Source: Abyssibacter profundi
GTDB lineage: Bacteria; Pseudomonadota; Gammaproteobacteria; Nevskiales; OUC007
Assembly (NCBI RefSeq): GCF_003151135.1
Contig: NZ_QEQK01000012.1
Coordinates: 1 to 64,000 of the forward strand
Direction: 5' to 3'
Length of the DNA stretch: 64,000 nucleotides
Below are positions 17,302 to 25,674 of this stretch, piece by piece. Position 1 is the stretch's first letter, and each line of letters begins with the position of its first letter. The position numbers were made by a program, and so were the translations under genes. Below the pieces are notes generated by a model. The model was not told the DNA's origin. It did not search any database and worked only from the letters and a program-made list of their open reading frames with translations.

Positions 17302-17324
17302 ACCCCGCGGTCTTACCGTGGGGT
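17302..17324 (-). promoter_or_regulatory. Hairpin in the gltA leader
   Basis: A 9-bp stem with one G-T pair (ACCCCGCGG / CCGTGGGGT) and 5-nt loop lies about 75 nt upstream of the gltA start. It may be a leader structure or an operator; I cannot assign it to a known regulator. Confidence 0.3.
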
Positions 17325-17451
17325 CACGTCGCTGGCGTCCCGGGACGTTCATTGAGTGAAAAAATGTCAGGTCTGCGCCGCACCGCGCCAACGCGGCAAA
17401 ACCACTGCCGACGGCTGACGTTGGGCAGCACATCGCCCAGTGGAAAAATCG

Positions 17452-18777
17452 TTAACGCTTACTAGTTTCTCCGGTCGCACCAAGGCTTTGCAAGCGCAGT
17501 GCACAAATGGGCACCGGGCTCGGGAAGCCCTTAAGCGGTTCGGCCGTCTGGTCAACGGCCGTCCAACGGTCGGACTGGCCGGCCTGTTCACGCGTGCGGA
17601 CATCCGCCAGCACCTCGCCGTCGGCGGCGCGGTTGCAGAGCCGCGAAGCCAGCACCACGGGGTTGCCGACCGCGGCATATTCAAGACGCCCGGCACCGTG
17701 CAGGGCACCCACCGTGACATGCCCGGTCGCCAGCCCGATGCCCAGGCCCACGGATGGCGCGTGCCCCGCCTCCGCGAGCATGTCCCGCACCGCCTGTTGC
17801 AGGTCGAACGCCAACTCCACGGCCCGTCGCGCATGGTCACTCAAGGCGAAGGGTGCGCCCACCAGGATGAGCACGCCATCGCCCGCATGGTCCTTGACCG
17901 TTCCGCCGTGTCGCCGCGCGGCTTGGCCCACTGCCTGGTAGAACGCTTCCAGCAGCTCGAATACGGCATCCGAACGCTGCTCTCGCGCATAGGCAGAAAA
18001 GCCGCGCAGGTCGGCCACCACGACGGTGAGCAGCGCACGCCGCCGCTCCAACAGGTGATCAAGGCCGTGTCGTCGGACCTCCTGCGCCACCTGCGGCGAT
18101 AGAAACTGCCCCATGAATGCGCCGCGACGACCCAGAATCGTTAAATAGCGCACCGAGGATGCAGACAGAATCGCCAGGCCGATGGCCACCAGATAGGGCT
18201 CCAGACCCTGGCTGACCACCAGGGCGCCGATCAGAAACGGCGCCGCCAGATACAGCATCCGCAGCCGCAGCGAATCGGTGGAGTCCAGCCGGCCGCTGAG
18301 CAGCAGCACGATGGCAATGGCCGATAGCAGCATGGCCGAGCCCAGCACCGGCGCGAAGATGGCGAATTCGATTCCCCGGACCTTGACCGGCCCGCTGGCA
18401 TCGGAGGTTGCCTGCTCCGGCGCGATGAGCAAATAGCCCAGACCCAGCCCCAACCAGACCAGAACGAGCAACTGAGACGCCCGGAACAGGACTTGTGCCG
18501 CCAGGCCCCGGCGGCCACGCGCCGTGCGCCCGATGCGACGCCCCCATTCCACGCCGGCGAGTATGGCCGTGGCTTCCAGCAACTCGGCAAATGCCGCCCA
18601 GAACACACGACCCCAGCACGCTTCCGCCGGATCGAGGGCCTGCACCACGCCGATGGTGATCAGACAAAGCGCCAACGCCCGGTTGACGGTGTCGTCACGG
18701 TTCGTCAGCCAGCTCGCCAGCCCGGTTCCAATCGCCATGATGGCGACGACCAGATGCGCTTGCTCGGCGAGAGGCAT
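17452..18777 (-). CDS. Membrane-bound class III adenylate/guanylate cyclase
   Basis: Protein of 441 aa. The first 240 residues contain about six hydrophobic helices (for example FAIFAPVLGSAMLLSAIAIVLLLSG and LYLAAPFLIGALVVSQGL). A soluble class III cyclase domain follows. VVVADLRGFSAYAREQ supplies the first metal-binding Asp, HGGTVKDHAGDGVLILVGAP the second Asp and the purine-contacting Lys, and AVGNPVVLASRLCNRA the C-terminal helix with the catalytic Arg. The Asn that usually precedes LASR (VNLASR) is replaced by Val here, so activity may be reduced or altered. It likely makes cAMP at the inner membrane; a Crp/Vfr-type receptor is encoded nearby. Confidence 0.85.
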   Translation of the reverse strand: MPLAEQAHLVVAIMAIGTGLASWLTNRDDTVNRALALCLITIGVVQALDPAEACWGRVFWAAFAELLEATAILAGVEWGRRIGRTARGRRGLAAQVLFRASQLLVLVWLGLGLGYLLIAPEQATSDASGPVKVRGIEFAIFAPVLGSAMLLSAIAIVLLLSGRLDSTDSLRLRMLYLAAPFLIGALVVSQGLEPYLVAIGLAILSASSVRYLTILGRRGAFMGQFLSPQVAQEVRRHGLDHLLERRRALLTVVVADLRGFSAYAREQRSDAVFELLEAFYQAVGQAARRHGGTVKDHAGDGVLILVGAPFALSDHARRAVELAFDLQQAVRDMLAEAGHAPSVGLGIGLATGHVTVGALHGAGRLEYAAVGNPVVLASRLCNRAADGEVLADVRTREQAGQSDRWTAVDQTAEPLKGFPSPVPICALRLQSLGATGETSKR

Positions 18778-18808
18778 GTCGCGCGACCGAGGCGGTGGGC
18801 AGGCCGCC

Positions 18809-20059
18809 CTAGCGCTTGGGGTAGTGGGCTGGGTACTCGCTGCGAGCGGCGCCGGAATCGACGGCCGCCGCGGCCACCGCCGGAGAAACGAAATCGGACA
18901 GACGTGGATCCAGCGGGGTGGGCAGGATGTACTCCGGCCCGAAACTCAGCTCGGGCGCGTCGTAGGCATCCTTCACCACCTCCGGCACCGGCTGGCGCGC
19001 CAGATCGGCGATGGCATGGACCGCCGCGATCTGCATGGCGTGGTTGATCGAGCGAGACCGCACATCCAGCGCACCGCGAAACAGGAACGGAAAACACAAG
19101 ACGTTGTTCACCTGATTCGGGTAATCGCTGCGCCCGGTGGCCATGATCAGGTCATCGCGCACCGCATGCGCCTCTTCAGGCAGGATTTCCGGCGTCGGGT
19201 TGGCCAGCGCGAACACCACGGGCTTGGGCGCCATCGATTGCACCATGGCCTGCGAGACCAGCCCCGGGCCGGACACACCGATAAAAACATCGGCGCCGCT
19301 CATGGCGTCTTCCAGCGTGCGCAAGTCCGTATCGACCGCAAACGCCTGCTTCTGCGCGTTCAGGTCGGTGCGGCCGCTATGCACCACACCCTTGCTGTCG
19401 CACATGATGATGTTGTTCGCATCGGCACCCAGCGCCTGCAGCAGATTCATTGAAGCAATGCCGGCGGCCCCCGCACCCACGCAGACGATGCGCGCCTGCT
19501 CCAGCGTTTTGCCCTGGTAGGACAAGGCGTTAAGCAGTCCGGCGCAGATGATGATCGCGGTGCCGTGCTGATCGTCGTGGAACACCGGGATATCCAGCGC
19601 ATCGCTCAGCGCCTGCTCGACGTAAAAGCAGTCTGGCGCGGCAATGTCTTCAAGGTTGATGCCTCCGAAAGTCGGGGCAATGCGCTTGACGGTTTCGATG
19701 AAGTCGTCGGCATCGGGCGCGTCGACCTCGATATCAAAGACGTCGACATTCGCGAATTTCTTGAACAACACCGCCTTGCCTTCCATCACCGGCTTGGAGG
19801 CCAGCGCACCGGTGCGCCCCAGACCCAGCACCGCCGTGCCGTTGGTGATCACCGCGACCAGATTGCCTTTGGAGGTGTACTTGAAGGCGTCGTCGGGGTT
19901 TTTCTCGATCTCGATCACCGGCTCGGCCACACCGGGCGAGTAGGCCAGAGCCAGCTCGCTAGGCGTGGTAAACGGCTTGGTAATGGCGATCCCGAGTTTT
20001 CCTGGCCGAGGCTTGGCGTGGTAGTCCAGCGCCGCCTGGCGCCTGTCGGGATTGCTCAT
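18809..20059 (-). CDS. NAD(P)-dependent malic enzyme, short form
   Basis: Protein of 416 aa. It oxidatively decarboxylates malate to pyruvate. Blocks seen are [32 protein letters not shown], the metal site [15 protein letters not shown] and FHDDQHGTA, and the nucleotide motif [16 protein letters not shown]. It lacks the C-terminal phosphotransacetylase domain of MaeB, so it is the single-domain type. NAD versus NADP preference cannot be decided safely. It lies just upstream (in transcription) of the cyclase with 31 nt between, so co-transcription is possible. Confidence 0.93.
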   Translation of the reverse strand: MSNPDRRQAALDYHAKPRPGKLGIAITKPFTTPSELALAYSPGVAEPVIEIEKNPDDAFKYTSKGNLVAVITNGTAVLGLGRTGALASKPVMEGKAVLFKKFANVDVFDIEVDAPDADDFIETVKRIAPTFGGINLEDIAAPDCFYVEQALSDALDIPVFHDDQHGTAIIICAGLLNALSYQGKTLEQARIVCVGAGAAGIASMNLLQALGADANNIIMCDSKGVVHSGRTDLNAQKQAFAVDTDLRTLEDAMSGADVFIGVSGPGLVSQAMVQSMAPKPVVFALANPTPEILPEEAHAVRDDLIMATGRSDYPNQVNNVLCFPFLFRGALDVRSRSINHAMQIAAVHAIADLARQPVPEVVKDAYDAPELSFGPEYILPTPLDPRLSDFVSPAVAAAAVDSGAARSEYPAHYPKR

Positions 20060-20209
20060 AACCGTAGATTGCCGTGAAAAGCGGGACGGCGATTATGCGG
20101 CCCGCACTGGCATGTCGCCAATGCAGGCCGTGAATTAACCCCGGCCACCGCCCGGCTCCTTGGTTGCGCCGGAACACACGGGTGGCCGGAGCAACAGCGC
20201 CGGATGGCC

Positions 20210-21184
20210 CTAACGCAGCTCCGACAAGTCGATTTTTTCGTGGTCGACGACCCGCTTAAGCGCAGCCTCCATCGTGGCCCGTGCGTGGGCGGTCGCACCC
20301 CGCAGCATGGCGTGAACGGCGGCATCTTCGGTCGAGCGATCCTCGCAAAGCTGTGAGTAGCGCTCGAATGCACTCAACGAGATGAGCAGCTCGGCCAAGT
20401 GGCGAGGGCATTCGCAGCTGACACTGGTCTGAACCAGCGCCAGGGCGACCAATTCCTTCTTGGTGAACAGCTGCGGGGGAATCGGCTCGGACAGGTAGTC
20501 CCCGGGCTGCTCTTCCGGTGCAAGCCAGTATTTCCGGGTGAGCAGCACATGGCGGAGCATCTCGGCATCGATGGGCTCGCGCAGCACCAGCAGGCCGAGG
20601 TCGCGAATCGCCTCCAGATCCGATTTGCGCGCATAGCTGTACACGACGATTAACGCGGTGAGGCTGGCATCGTCCCGCCAGGCGGCCAGCTCCTGCGCCA
20701 TGGAACGCGTGACCTGCTCGGTCTCGACAACGGCAATCGCATTCGAATGGGTGGGCAAAGACGCCTGTCGCGCCTCGGCGGGCGAGGCATAACTCGCGTG
20801 AATGGTATAGCCGGGCAGATCGATGTCGCCGAGGCGATCACCCAGCGTTGGCCCGACGAGCAGCAGCGGAGCAAGCCCGGTGCGCCGCCGCCGCAAATTG
20901 CCGCGGTTGGGCATCGAAGCCAGCGACTCGATCCGAGCGGGAATCTGCGATTTGTCCAGCGTGGCGATGTAGCCGATGGAGTCCCCGGCGTCGATCAGGC
21001 TGCGCACCTGACGCAGGTACTCAACGTCATCTTGAGAATACAGCCGGGTCCCGGTTTCGTCGCGCGCCGGGTTGACCAGCCCGTAGCGTCGCTCCCAGAC
21101 CCGAATGGTATTGGCGGGGATGCCCGTGGCGCGCTCGACCGCCCCAATCCGGAATGACTGGCCCTCTTCAACAACTTCGTTCAT
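20210..21184 (-). CDS. MerR-family transcriptional regulator with a C-terminal sensor-like domain
   Basis: Protein of 324 aa. The N-terminal MerR DNA-binding domain is clear: FRIGAVERATGIPANTIRVWERRYGLVNPARDETGTRLYSQDDVEYLRQV. The rest (about 210 aa) resembles the Rossmann-like region of LitR/CarH-type light/B12 regulators, with LLLVGPTLGDRLGDIDLPG, AIAVVETEQ and LTALIVVYSYA strands. The cobalamin-binding DxHxxG motif is absent, so B12 binding is not supported. The effector is unknown. A 150-nt gap separates it from the malic enzyme gene downstream. Confidence 0.8.
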   Translation of the reverse strand: MNEVVEEGQSFRIGAVERATGIPANTIRVWERRYGLVNPARDETGTRLYSQDDVEYLRQVRSLIDAGDSIGYIATLDKSQIPARIESLASMPNRGNLRRRRTGLAPLLLVGPTLGDRLGDIDLPGYTIHASYASPAEARQASLPTHSNAIAVVETEQVTRSMAQELAAWRDDASLTALIVVYSYARKSDLEAIRDLGLLVLREPIDAEMLRHVLLTRKYWLAPEEQPGDYLSEPIPPQLFTKKELVALALVQTSVSCECPRHLAELLISLSAFERYSQLCEDRSTEDAAVHAMLRGATAHARATMEAALKRVVDHEKIDLSELR

Positions 21185-21361
21185 GGCTTGAAGACTCCTT
21201 GAACCACAAAATAGGGGCATACTGCCCTGGACAACGCCGAGTCATCATCGCGGCAGCGGCGACGGTTAGACAACAGCTGTACAGGTGGGTTCGGAGCGCT
21301 GATCAGAACGGATGCAGCGAGGGCGTCCATGCCTTGTGCAGGCCGGACAGGGCGGGTCGGA

Positions 21362-21550
21362 TCAATCGTTCTCGGGACTGACGTCCACCTGAAAACCGTC
21401 GTCGCCCTCCACCACCTGCACCACGATGGGCTGGCAGCAGACGAAGCAGTCTTCGACGTAGGACTGGGAGCCACCGCTGTGATCAATGAGCAGGGTGATC
21501 GGCTCACCACAATAGGGGCAGTGTGTGGGGTGTTCGGTCAGTGGTTCCAT
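21362..21550 (-). CDS. CPXCG-motif cysteine-rich small protein
   Basis: Protein of 62 aa with two zinc-ribbon-like cysteine pairs: CPYCGEPI near residue 11 and CFVCCQPI near 35. It belongs to the short CPXCG-motif family, common in gammaproteobacteria and of unknown function. The start ATG lies 2 nt after the hemW stop codon, so it is probably co-transcribed with hemW. An in-frame TTG at 21556 is an alternative start. Confidence 0.85.
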   Translation of the reverse strand: MEPLTEHPTHCPYCGEPITLLIDHSGGSQSYVEDCFVCCQPIVVQVVEGDDGFQVDVSPEND

Positions 21551-21552
21551 CG

Positions 21553-22680
21553 TCAAAACCCCGCCAGCACATCATCGAGATGACGGCGACCCAGCGCGGT
21601 GGGGCGAATGCGGTCATCGATTTGCTCCAGCGTACCCAGCGCCAGGGCCCGTGCCAGTCCGGGCTCCAGTGCGGCGGCTTCGAGGCCGGTTGCGAGCCGG
21701 AATTGCTCGACTGTGAACCCATTGTTGAGGCGCAGTGCATTCATCAGGAACTCCATGGGGCGATCCTGTGGCTCAATGTAGCGCGAATCGTCCAATACGT
21801 CCGCGCCGCCCGCCGACCGGATGAAGCCGCCCGGACGCCGCACCCGCGCCCGACGCTGCAGCCCGACCATGCCATGCGCCCCGGCCCCCACGCCCAGGTA
21901 TTCCTCGAACTGCCAGTAGGTGAGGTTATGCCGACAGCGCCGGCCCGGCCGGGCATAGGCCGACACTTCATACTGCTCAAAACCGGCCTCGGCCAGGCGG
22001 GCCTGCCCCTGCTCCCAGATCGCCACGGCCGTGTCTTCGGCTGGCAGCGGCGGGGGGCGCCGGGCAAACGCCGTCCCCGGCTCCAGCGTGAGCTGGTACC
22101 AGGACAGATGCTCGGGTTGCAGCGCGATGGCTGCGTCCAGATCCACCAAGGCTTGCGCCAGCGATTGCTCGGGTAGCGCGAACATGACATCGACATTGAG
22201 ATTGTCGAAGCCGGCCGCGCGGGCATCGGCCACGGCTGCACGGGCCGCATCAGCGTCGTGCACGCGCCCCAGGCGACGGAGCTGGGCATTGTCAAAACTC
22301 TGGATGCCAATGGACAGACGATTGACGCCCGCCGCGCGGTAACCCGCAAAGCGACTGGCATCGCTGGCGCCGGGGTTGGCTTCCAGCGTGATTTCAATGT
22401 CATTGGCAAAGCCAAACCGCTGTTCGGCGCGGGTCAGCACCTGCCCGATGGCATCAGCAGAAAACAGGCTGGGCGTGCCCCCACCAAAAAAAATGCTGGT
22501 GAGCGGCCGCCCCGGCTGCGCCGCCGCCTGTTCAAAATCGAGGTCGCGAAGCAGGGCCTGGGTGTAGCCGGACTCGTCCACACGACGGCCATTTAGGCCA
22601 TGCGAATTGAAATCACAGTACGGGCACTTGGCCACGCACCAGGGCAGGTGCACATAAAGCCCCAGTGGCCGAGCGGTCAT
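21553..22680 (-). CDS. hemW: Heme chaperone HemW (radical SAM)
   Basis: Protein of 375 aa. The N-terminal YVHLPWCVAKCPYCDFNSH carries the CxxxCxxC motif for the radical-SAM 4Fe-4S cluster, followed by FFGGGTPSLF. The HemW-specific layout (not HemN) is shown by the short N-terminus and the cysteine spacing. HemW binds heme and delivers it to respiratory proteins. The C-terminal winged-helix-like part (LNNGFTVEQF, ...TALGRRHLDDVLAGF) is intact. It sits in the order rph-rdgB-hemW with 2-3 nt gaps, a frequent arrangement in gammaproteobacteria. Confidence 0.95.
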   Translation of the reverse strand: MTARPLGLYVHLPWCVAKCPYCDFNSHGLNGRRVDESGYTQALLRDLDFEQAAAQPGRPLTSIFFGGGTPSLFSADAIGQVLTRAEQRFGFANDIEITLEANPGASDASRFAGYRAAGVNRLSIGIQSFDNAQLRRLGRVHDADAARAAVADARAAGFDNLNVDVMFALPEQSLAQALVDLDAAIALQPEHLSWYQLTLEPGTAFARRPPPLPAEDTAVAIWEQGQARLAEAGFEQYEVSAYARPGRRCRHNLTYWQFEEYLGVGAGAHGMVGLQRRARVRRPGGFIRSAGGADVLDDSRYIEPQDRPMEFLMNALRLNNGFTVEQFRLATGLEAAALEPGLARALALGTLEQIDDRIRPTALGRRHLDDVLAGF

Positions 22681-22683
22681 CGA

Positions 22684-23280
22684 CTAGAGCGGTTCGATGC
22701 GCAACTGGGTGACCAGTGCCGCAACCGCCTGGCCACGGTGACTCGCCCGGTTCTTTTCGTCGGCGGTCAATTCAGCCGCCGTACGCTGCTCACCAGCAGG
22801 AAGAAACACCGGGTCGTAACCGAAACCATCTACGCCACGGGGCTGTTCAACAATGCTGCCGGGCCAGACACCCTGGGCGATGAGCGGGGCCGGATCATCC
22901 GCATGCCGCAGGCACACGCACACGCAGCGAAACCGCGCCTGACGGCGCCGCTCGCCGGCCAGGGCTTCCAGCAGCTTGGTGTTGTTGGCGGCATCATCAC
23001 CGTGCCCGCCGGCGTAACGCGCCGACCGAACCCCCGGCGCACCGCCGAGGGCGGCCACCTCGATACCACTGTCATCAGCAATCGCAGGCAACCCGGTGGC
23101 CTGCGCTGCGGCACGGGCCTTGATCAGCGCGTTTTCGATAAACGTGCTGCCGGTCTCCGGCGGCTGCTCCACGGCAAACTCGGCCTGCGAGCGCACCGTG
23201 TAACCCAGCGGCGCGAGCATGGCCCGCATTTCCTTGAGCTTGCCGGCATTGCCGGTGGCCAGCACCAGTTGCTTGCTCAT
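22684..23280 (-). CDS. rdgB: XTP/dITP diphosphatase (HAM1/RdgB)
   Basis: Protein of 198 aa. It removes non-canonical purine triphosphates. The N-terminal LATGNAGKLKEMRAML is the HAM1 signature; ADDSGIEVAALGGAPGVRSARYAG holds metal and substrate contacts; GFGYDPVFLP and ASHRGQAVAAL are the later family motifs. It is 2 nt from rph and 3 nt from hemW. Confidence 0.96.
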   Translation of the reverse strand: MSKQLVLATGNAGKLKEMRAMLAPLGYTVRSQAEFAVEQPPETGSTFIENALIKARAAAQATGLPAIADDSGIEVAALGGAPGVRSARYAGGHGDDAANNTKLLEALAGERRRQARFRCVCVCLRHADDPAPLIAQGVWPGSIVEQPRGVDGFGYDPVFLPAGEQRTAAELTADEKNRASHRGQAVAALVTQLRIEPL

Positions 23281-23282
23281 GG

Positions 23283-24017
23283 TCAGGATGCGGCAGCCAG
23301 CGCAGCCTGCTGCATGGCCACCAACTCACGAATACCGCTGCCGGCCAACTCCAGCAGCGCATCGAGTTCATCGCGCTGGAATGCATGCCCTTCGGCCGTG
23401 CCCTGCACCTCAATAAAGCCCCCGGCATCGTTCATCACCACGTTCATGTCGGTTTCCGCCGTGGAATCCTCGGCATAGTCCAGATCCAGCACCGGCGTGC
23501 CGCCACATATGCCGACCGAGATCGCCGCCACGTGCCCGTGGATGGGGTCGCGTTTGAGCTGCTTGCGCTCCAGCAACCCGTTCACCGCATCCACCAGCGC
23601 CACATACGCCCCGGTGATAGCCGCCGTGCGCGTGCCGCCATCGGCCTGCAGCACATCGCAATCCAAGGTGATCTGGCGCTGGCCCAGCGCCTCGAGATCC
23701 ACAACGGCCCGCAGGCTGCGGCCAATGAGTCGCTGGATTTCCTGGGTGCGCCCGCTCTGCTTGCCACGAGCCGCCTCGCGGCCCATGCGGTCGTGGGTGG
23801 AGCGCGGCAGCATGCCGTATTCGGCCGTCACCCAACCCCGGTTTTCGTTACGCAGCCAGGGCGGCACCCGCTCATCGACCGACGCGGTGCACAGCACACG
23901 TGTGTCGCCGAAGCTGACCAGCACGGAGCCCTCCGCATGCTTGGTGAAATGGCGGGTGAGGGTGACCTCGCGCAGCTGATCAGCCGCGCGGCCACTGGGT
24001 CGTTGATAAGTCGTCAT
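23283..24017 (-). CDS. rph: Ribonuclease PH
   Basis: Protein of 244 aa. Phosphate-dependent 3'-5' exoribonuclease that trims tRNA 3' ends. The blocks [30 protein letters not shown], the phosphate-site [37 protein letters not shown] and [17 protein letters not shown] are all present, including the acidic residues of the active site. The start ATG 24017 faces yicC with 61 nt between. First gene of the rph-rdgB-hemW-CPXCG operon. Confidence 0.96.
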   Translation of the reverse strand: MTTYQRPSGRAADQLREVTLTRHFTKHAEGSVLVSFGDTRVLCTASVDERVPPWLRNENRGWVTAEYGMLPRSTHDRMGREAARGKQSGRTQEIQRLIGRSLRAVVDLEALGQRQITLDCDVLQADGGTRTAAITGAYVALVDAVNGLLERKQLKRDPIHGHVAAISVGICGGTPVLDLDYAEDSTAETDMNVVMNDAGGFIEVQGTAEGHAFQRDELDALLELAGSGIRELVAMQQAALAAAS

Positions 24018-24078
24018 GGGCGCGGAGTATACCGACGGCTTCGGCCTCGCTCCGGGCCGATCTGCGATACTCCCCCGC

Positions 24079-24942
24079 ATGATCAAGAGCATGACCGGAT
24101 TCGCCCGCCGACAGGCCTCGGGCGAGTGGGGGCAGCTGGCCTGGGAGCTGCGCACTGTTAACCATCGCTACCTGGACGTCAGCTTCCGACTGCCGGAGCC
24201 CATGCGGGCGCTGGAGTCGGAGTTTCGCGCCCGAATCAGCAAGCAGGTGGCACGCGGCAAGTGCGAAGCCTCGCTCAAGCTGGAGTTGGCGGATACCACC
24301 AGCAATCGCCTGGACATCGATACCGACCGGCTGGATGCCTTGTCCGCCGCCATCAGCGAAGTGACCAGCCGCGTCCAGACCCAGGCCCCCGACCCGCTCC
24401 GCGTGCTCGGCTGGCCCGGCGTGCTGGTCGAACAAGGTGTCGATCAAGCCCAGCTCAACGCAGCCGCCCTCGACACCCTGAATGAAGCCCTGACCGCGCT
24501 GGCCGAAGCCCGCCGCAGCGAGGGTAGCAAGCTCGCCGCCCTGCTCACCGATCGCGCAAACCAAATTGAATCGCTGGTGGCAGACGTCACCGCCCGCCTG
24601 CCCGCCATCCGCACGGAATGGGAACAGCGCCTGCGCGACCGTCTCGCCGAGTTTAAAACCGAACTCGACCCTGCCCGCATCGAGCAGGAATTCCTGCTGC
24701 TGCTCAACAAGACCGACGCCGCAGAAGAACTCGACCGACTCACCGCCCACGTGCAGGAAATCCACAACATCCTGCAACGCAAGGACCCCGTTGGCCGTCG
24801 CCTCGACTTCCTGATTCAGGAACTCAACCGCGAAGCCAACACCCTGGGCTCCAAGTCACAAGACGCAGAAATCACCCGCCTGGCGGTGGAACTGAAAGTC
24901 GCGATCGAGCAGATGCGGGAGCAGGTGCAGAACATCGAGTGA
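24079..24942 (+). CDS. yicC: YicC-family endoribonuclease-like protein
   Basis: Protein of 287 aa, full length. The start [10 protein letters not shown] is the family hallmark, and the C-terminal half has [14 protein letters not shown] and [24 protein letters not shown], the conserved DUF1732 region. YicC proteins act in RNA degradation. The final codons (QVQNIE) fall within a repeated attachment-site-like sequence whose second copy lies 8.8 kb downstream. The gene usually sits directly upstream of gmk; here gmk is 28.5 kb away. Confidence 0.95.
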   Translation: MIKSMTGFARRQASGEWGQLAWELRTVNHRYLDVSFRLPEPMRALESEFRARISKQVARGKCEASLKLELADTTSNRLDIDTDRLDALSAAISEVTSRVQTQAPDPLRVLGWPGVLVEQGVDQAQLNAAALDTLNEALTALAEARRSEGSKLAALLTDRANQIESLVADVTARLPAIRTEWEQRLRDRLAEFKTELDPARIEQEFLLLLNKTDAAEELDRLTAHVQEIHNILQRKDPVGRRLDFLIQELNREANTLGSKSQDAEITRLAVELKVAIEQMREQVQNIE

Positions 24943-24943
24943 C
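24922..24943 (+). repeat. attL-like direct repeat (yicC end)
   Basis: 22-bp sequence beginning caggtgcagaa and ending atcgagtgac, containing the last codons and stop of yicC. It matches the copy at 33691-33712 except for one C/T difference at the twelfth base. Confidence 0.65.
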
Positions 24944-25674
24944 GCCGCTCCAAGTTTCATGCAGCGCCCGATATGAATATATATTCTTGAATTTAATGAT
25001 CTTTTTTCTTCGCAGCGCCGCAGACGGCCTGAGGGTTTCTTGGGTTTGACTTGTATCTAGACTGCAATTGACCGGGCTCAACACCGAGCTCCGGCCGGGG
25101 ATCTACCCCATTCGCCCCCGAGAAGCTAAGCAAGAATCGTCAAGGAAAGGTGCGCTGAGGAGCCAGCCTAGCTTGAATCGTGGATACTGCGAACGCCCGG
25201 GTCGTTGTCAGTCGCTGATTTTCAGCCGCAGCCCCCGATCAGCAGAGCGCAGCACCTGGATGTGTCGGTCGCAGGGCAAAAAACGTGTGGCCTGCCGTCT
25301 TTCTAATCCACGTGATTGACCCTTGGCGTTCAGCCATCCACTCCTCGCTGCAACTCTGAACGCCAGCGCCAACAGTTTGACCGGCAGCACGCGACCTAAA
25401 GCCGGCGCTGGCACACGCAGTCCGGAAAGTGCCAGAGGCCGACCTCCCGAAGTGTCCCTCGATCTTGGATGCGTTCATCAACGCGGACTTTCGAGTGTGC
25501 TTCCTTGAAGTGTCTATGGCATCCGGTAGTTTGCGACGCTACATACGGGCCGAAGCACCGTGCGTGACGACGCGGGGATGTTCAGGCGAGCGTTCACGCA
25601 AGGAGCTGTTACTCAGACCCACCTGTCAGGTGGCGGCCGTGTTCACGTTGCCCGTGAGCTCGTGAGCAACGACT
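24944..25674. other. Gene-free stretch next to the yicC-side junction
   Basis: About 730 nt without a convincing gene. It begins with an AT-rich patch (about 24970-25010) and then holds several short overlapping frames, none with a ribosome binding site or recognisable domain. This is where islands at yicC usually carry their integrase, so it may be the decayed remains of one, but I could not identify integrase motifs (no R..H-x-x-R..Y pattern). Confidence 0.5.

Noticed and set aside
17280-17451. Riboswitch in the gltA leader.
   Set aside because: Only one short hairpin is visible and it matches no riboswitch class known to me.
20210-21184. B12-dependent light sensor (CarH/LitR) assignment for the MerR-type regulator.
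   Set aside because: The DxHxxG cobalamin-binding motif is absent from the C-terminal domain.
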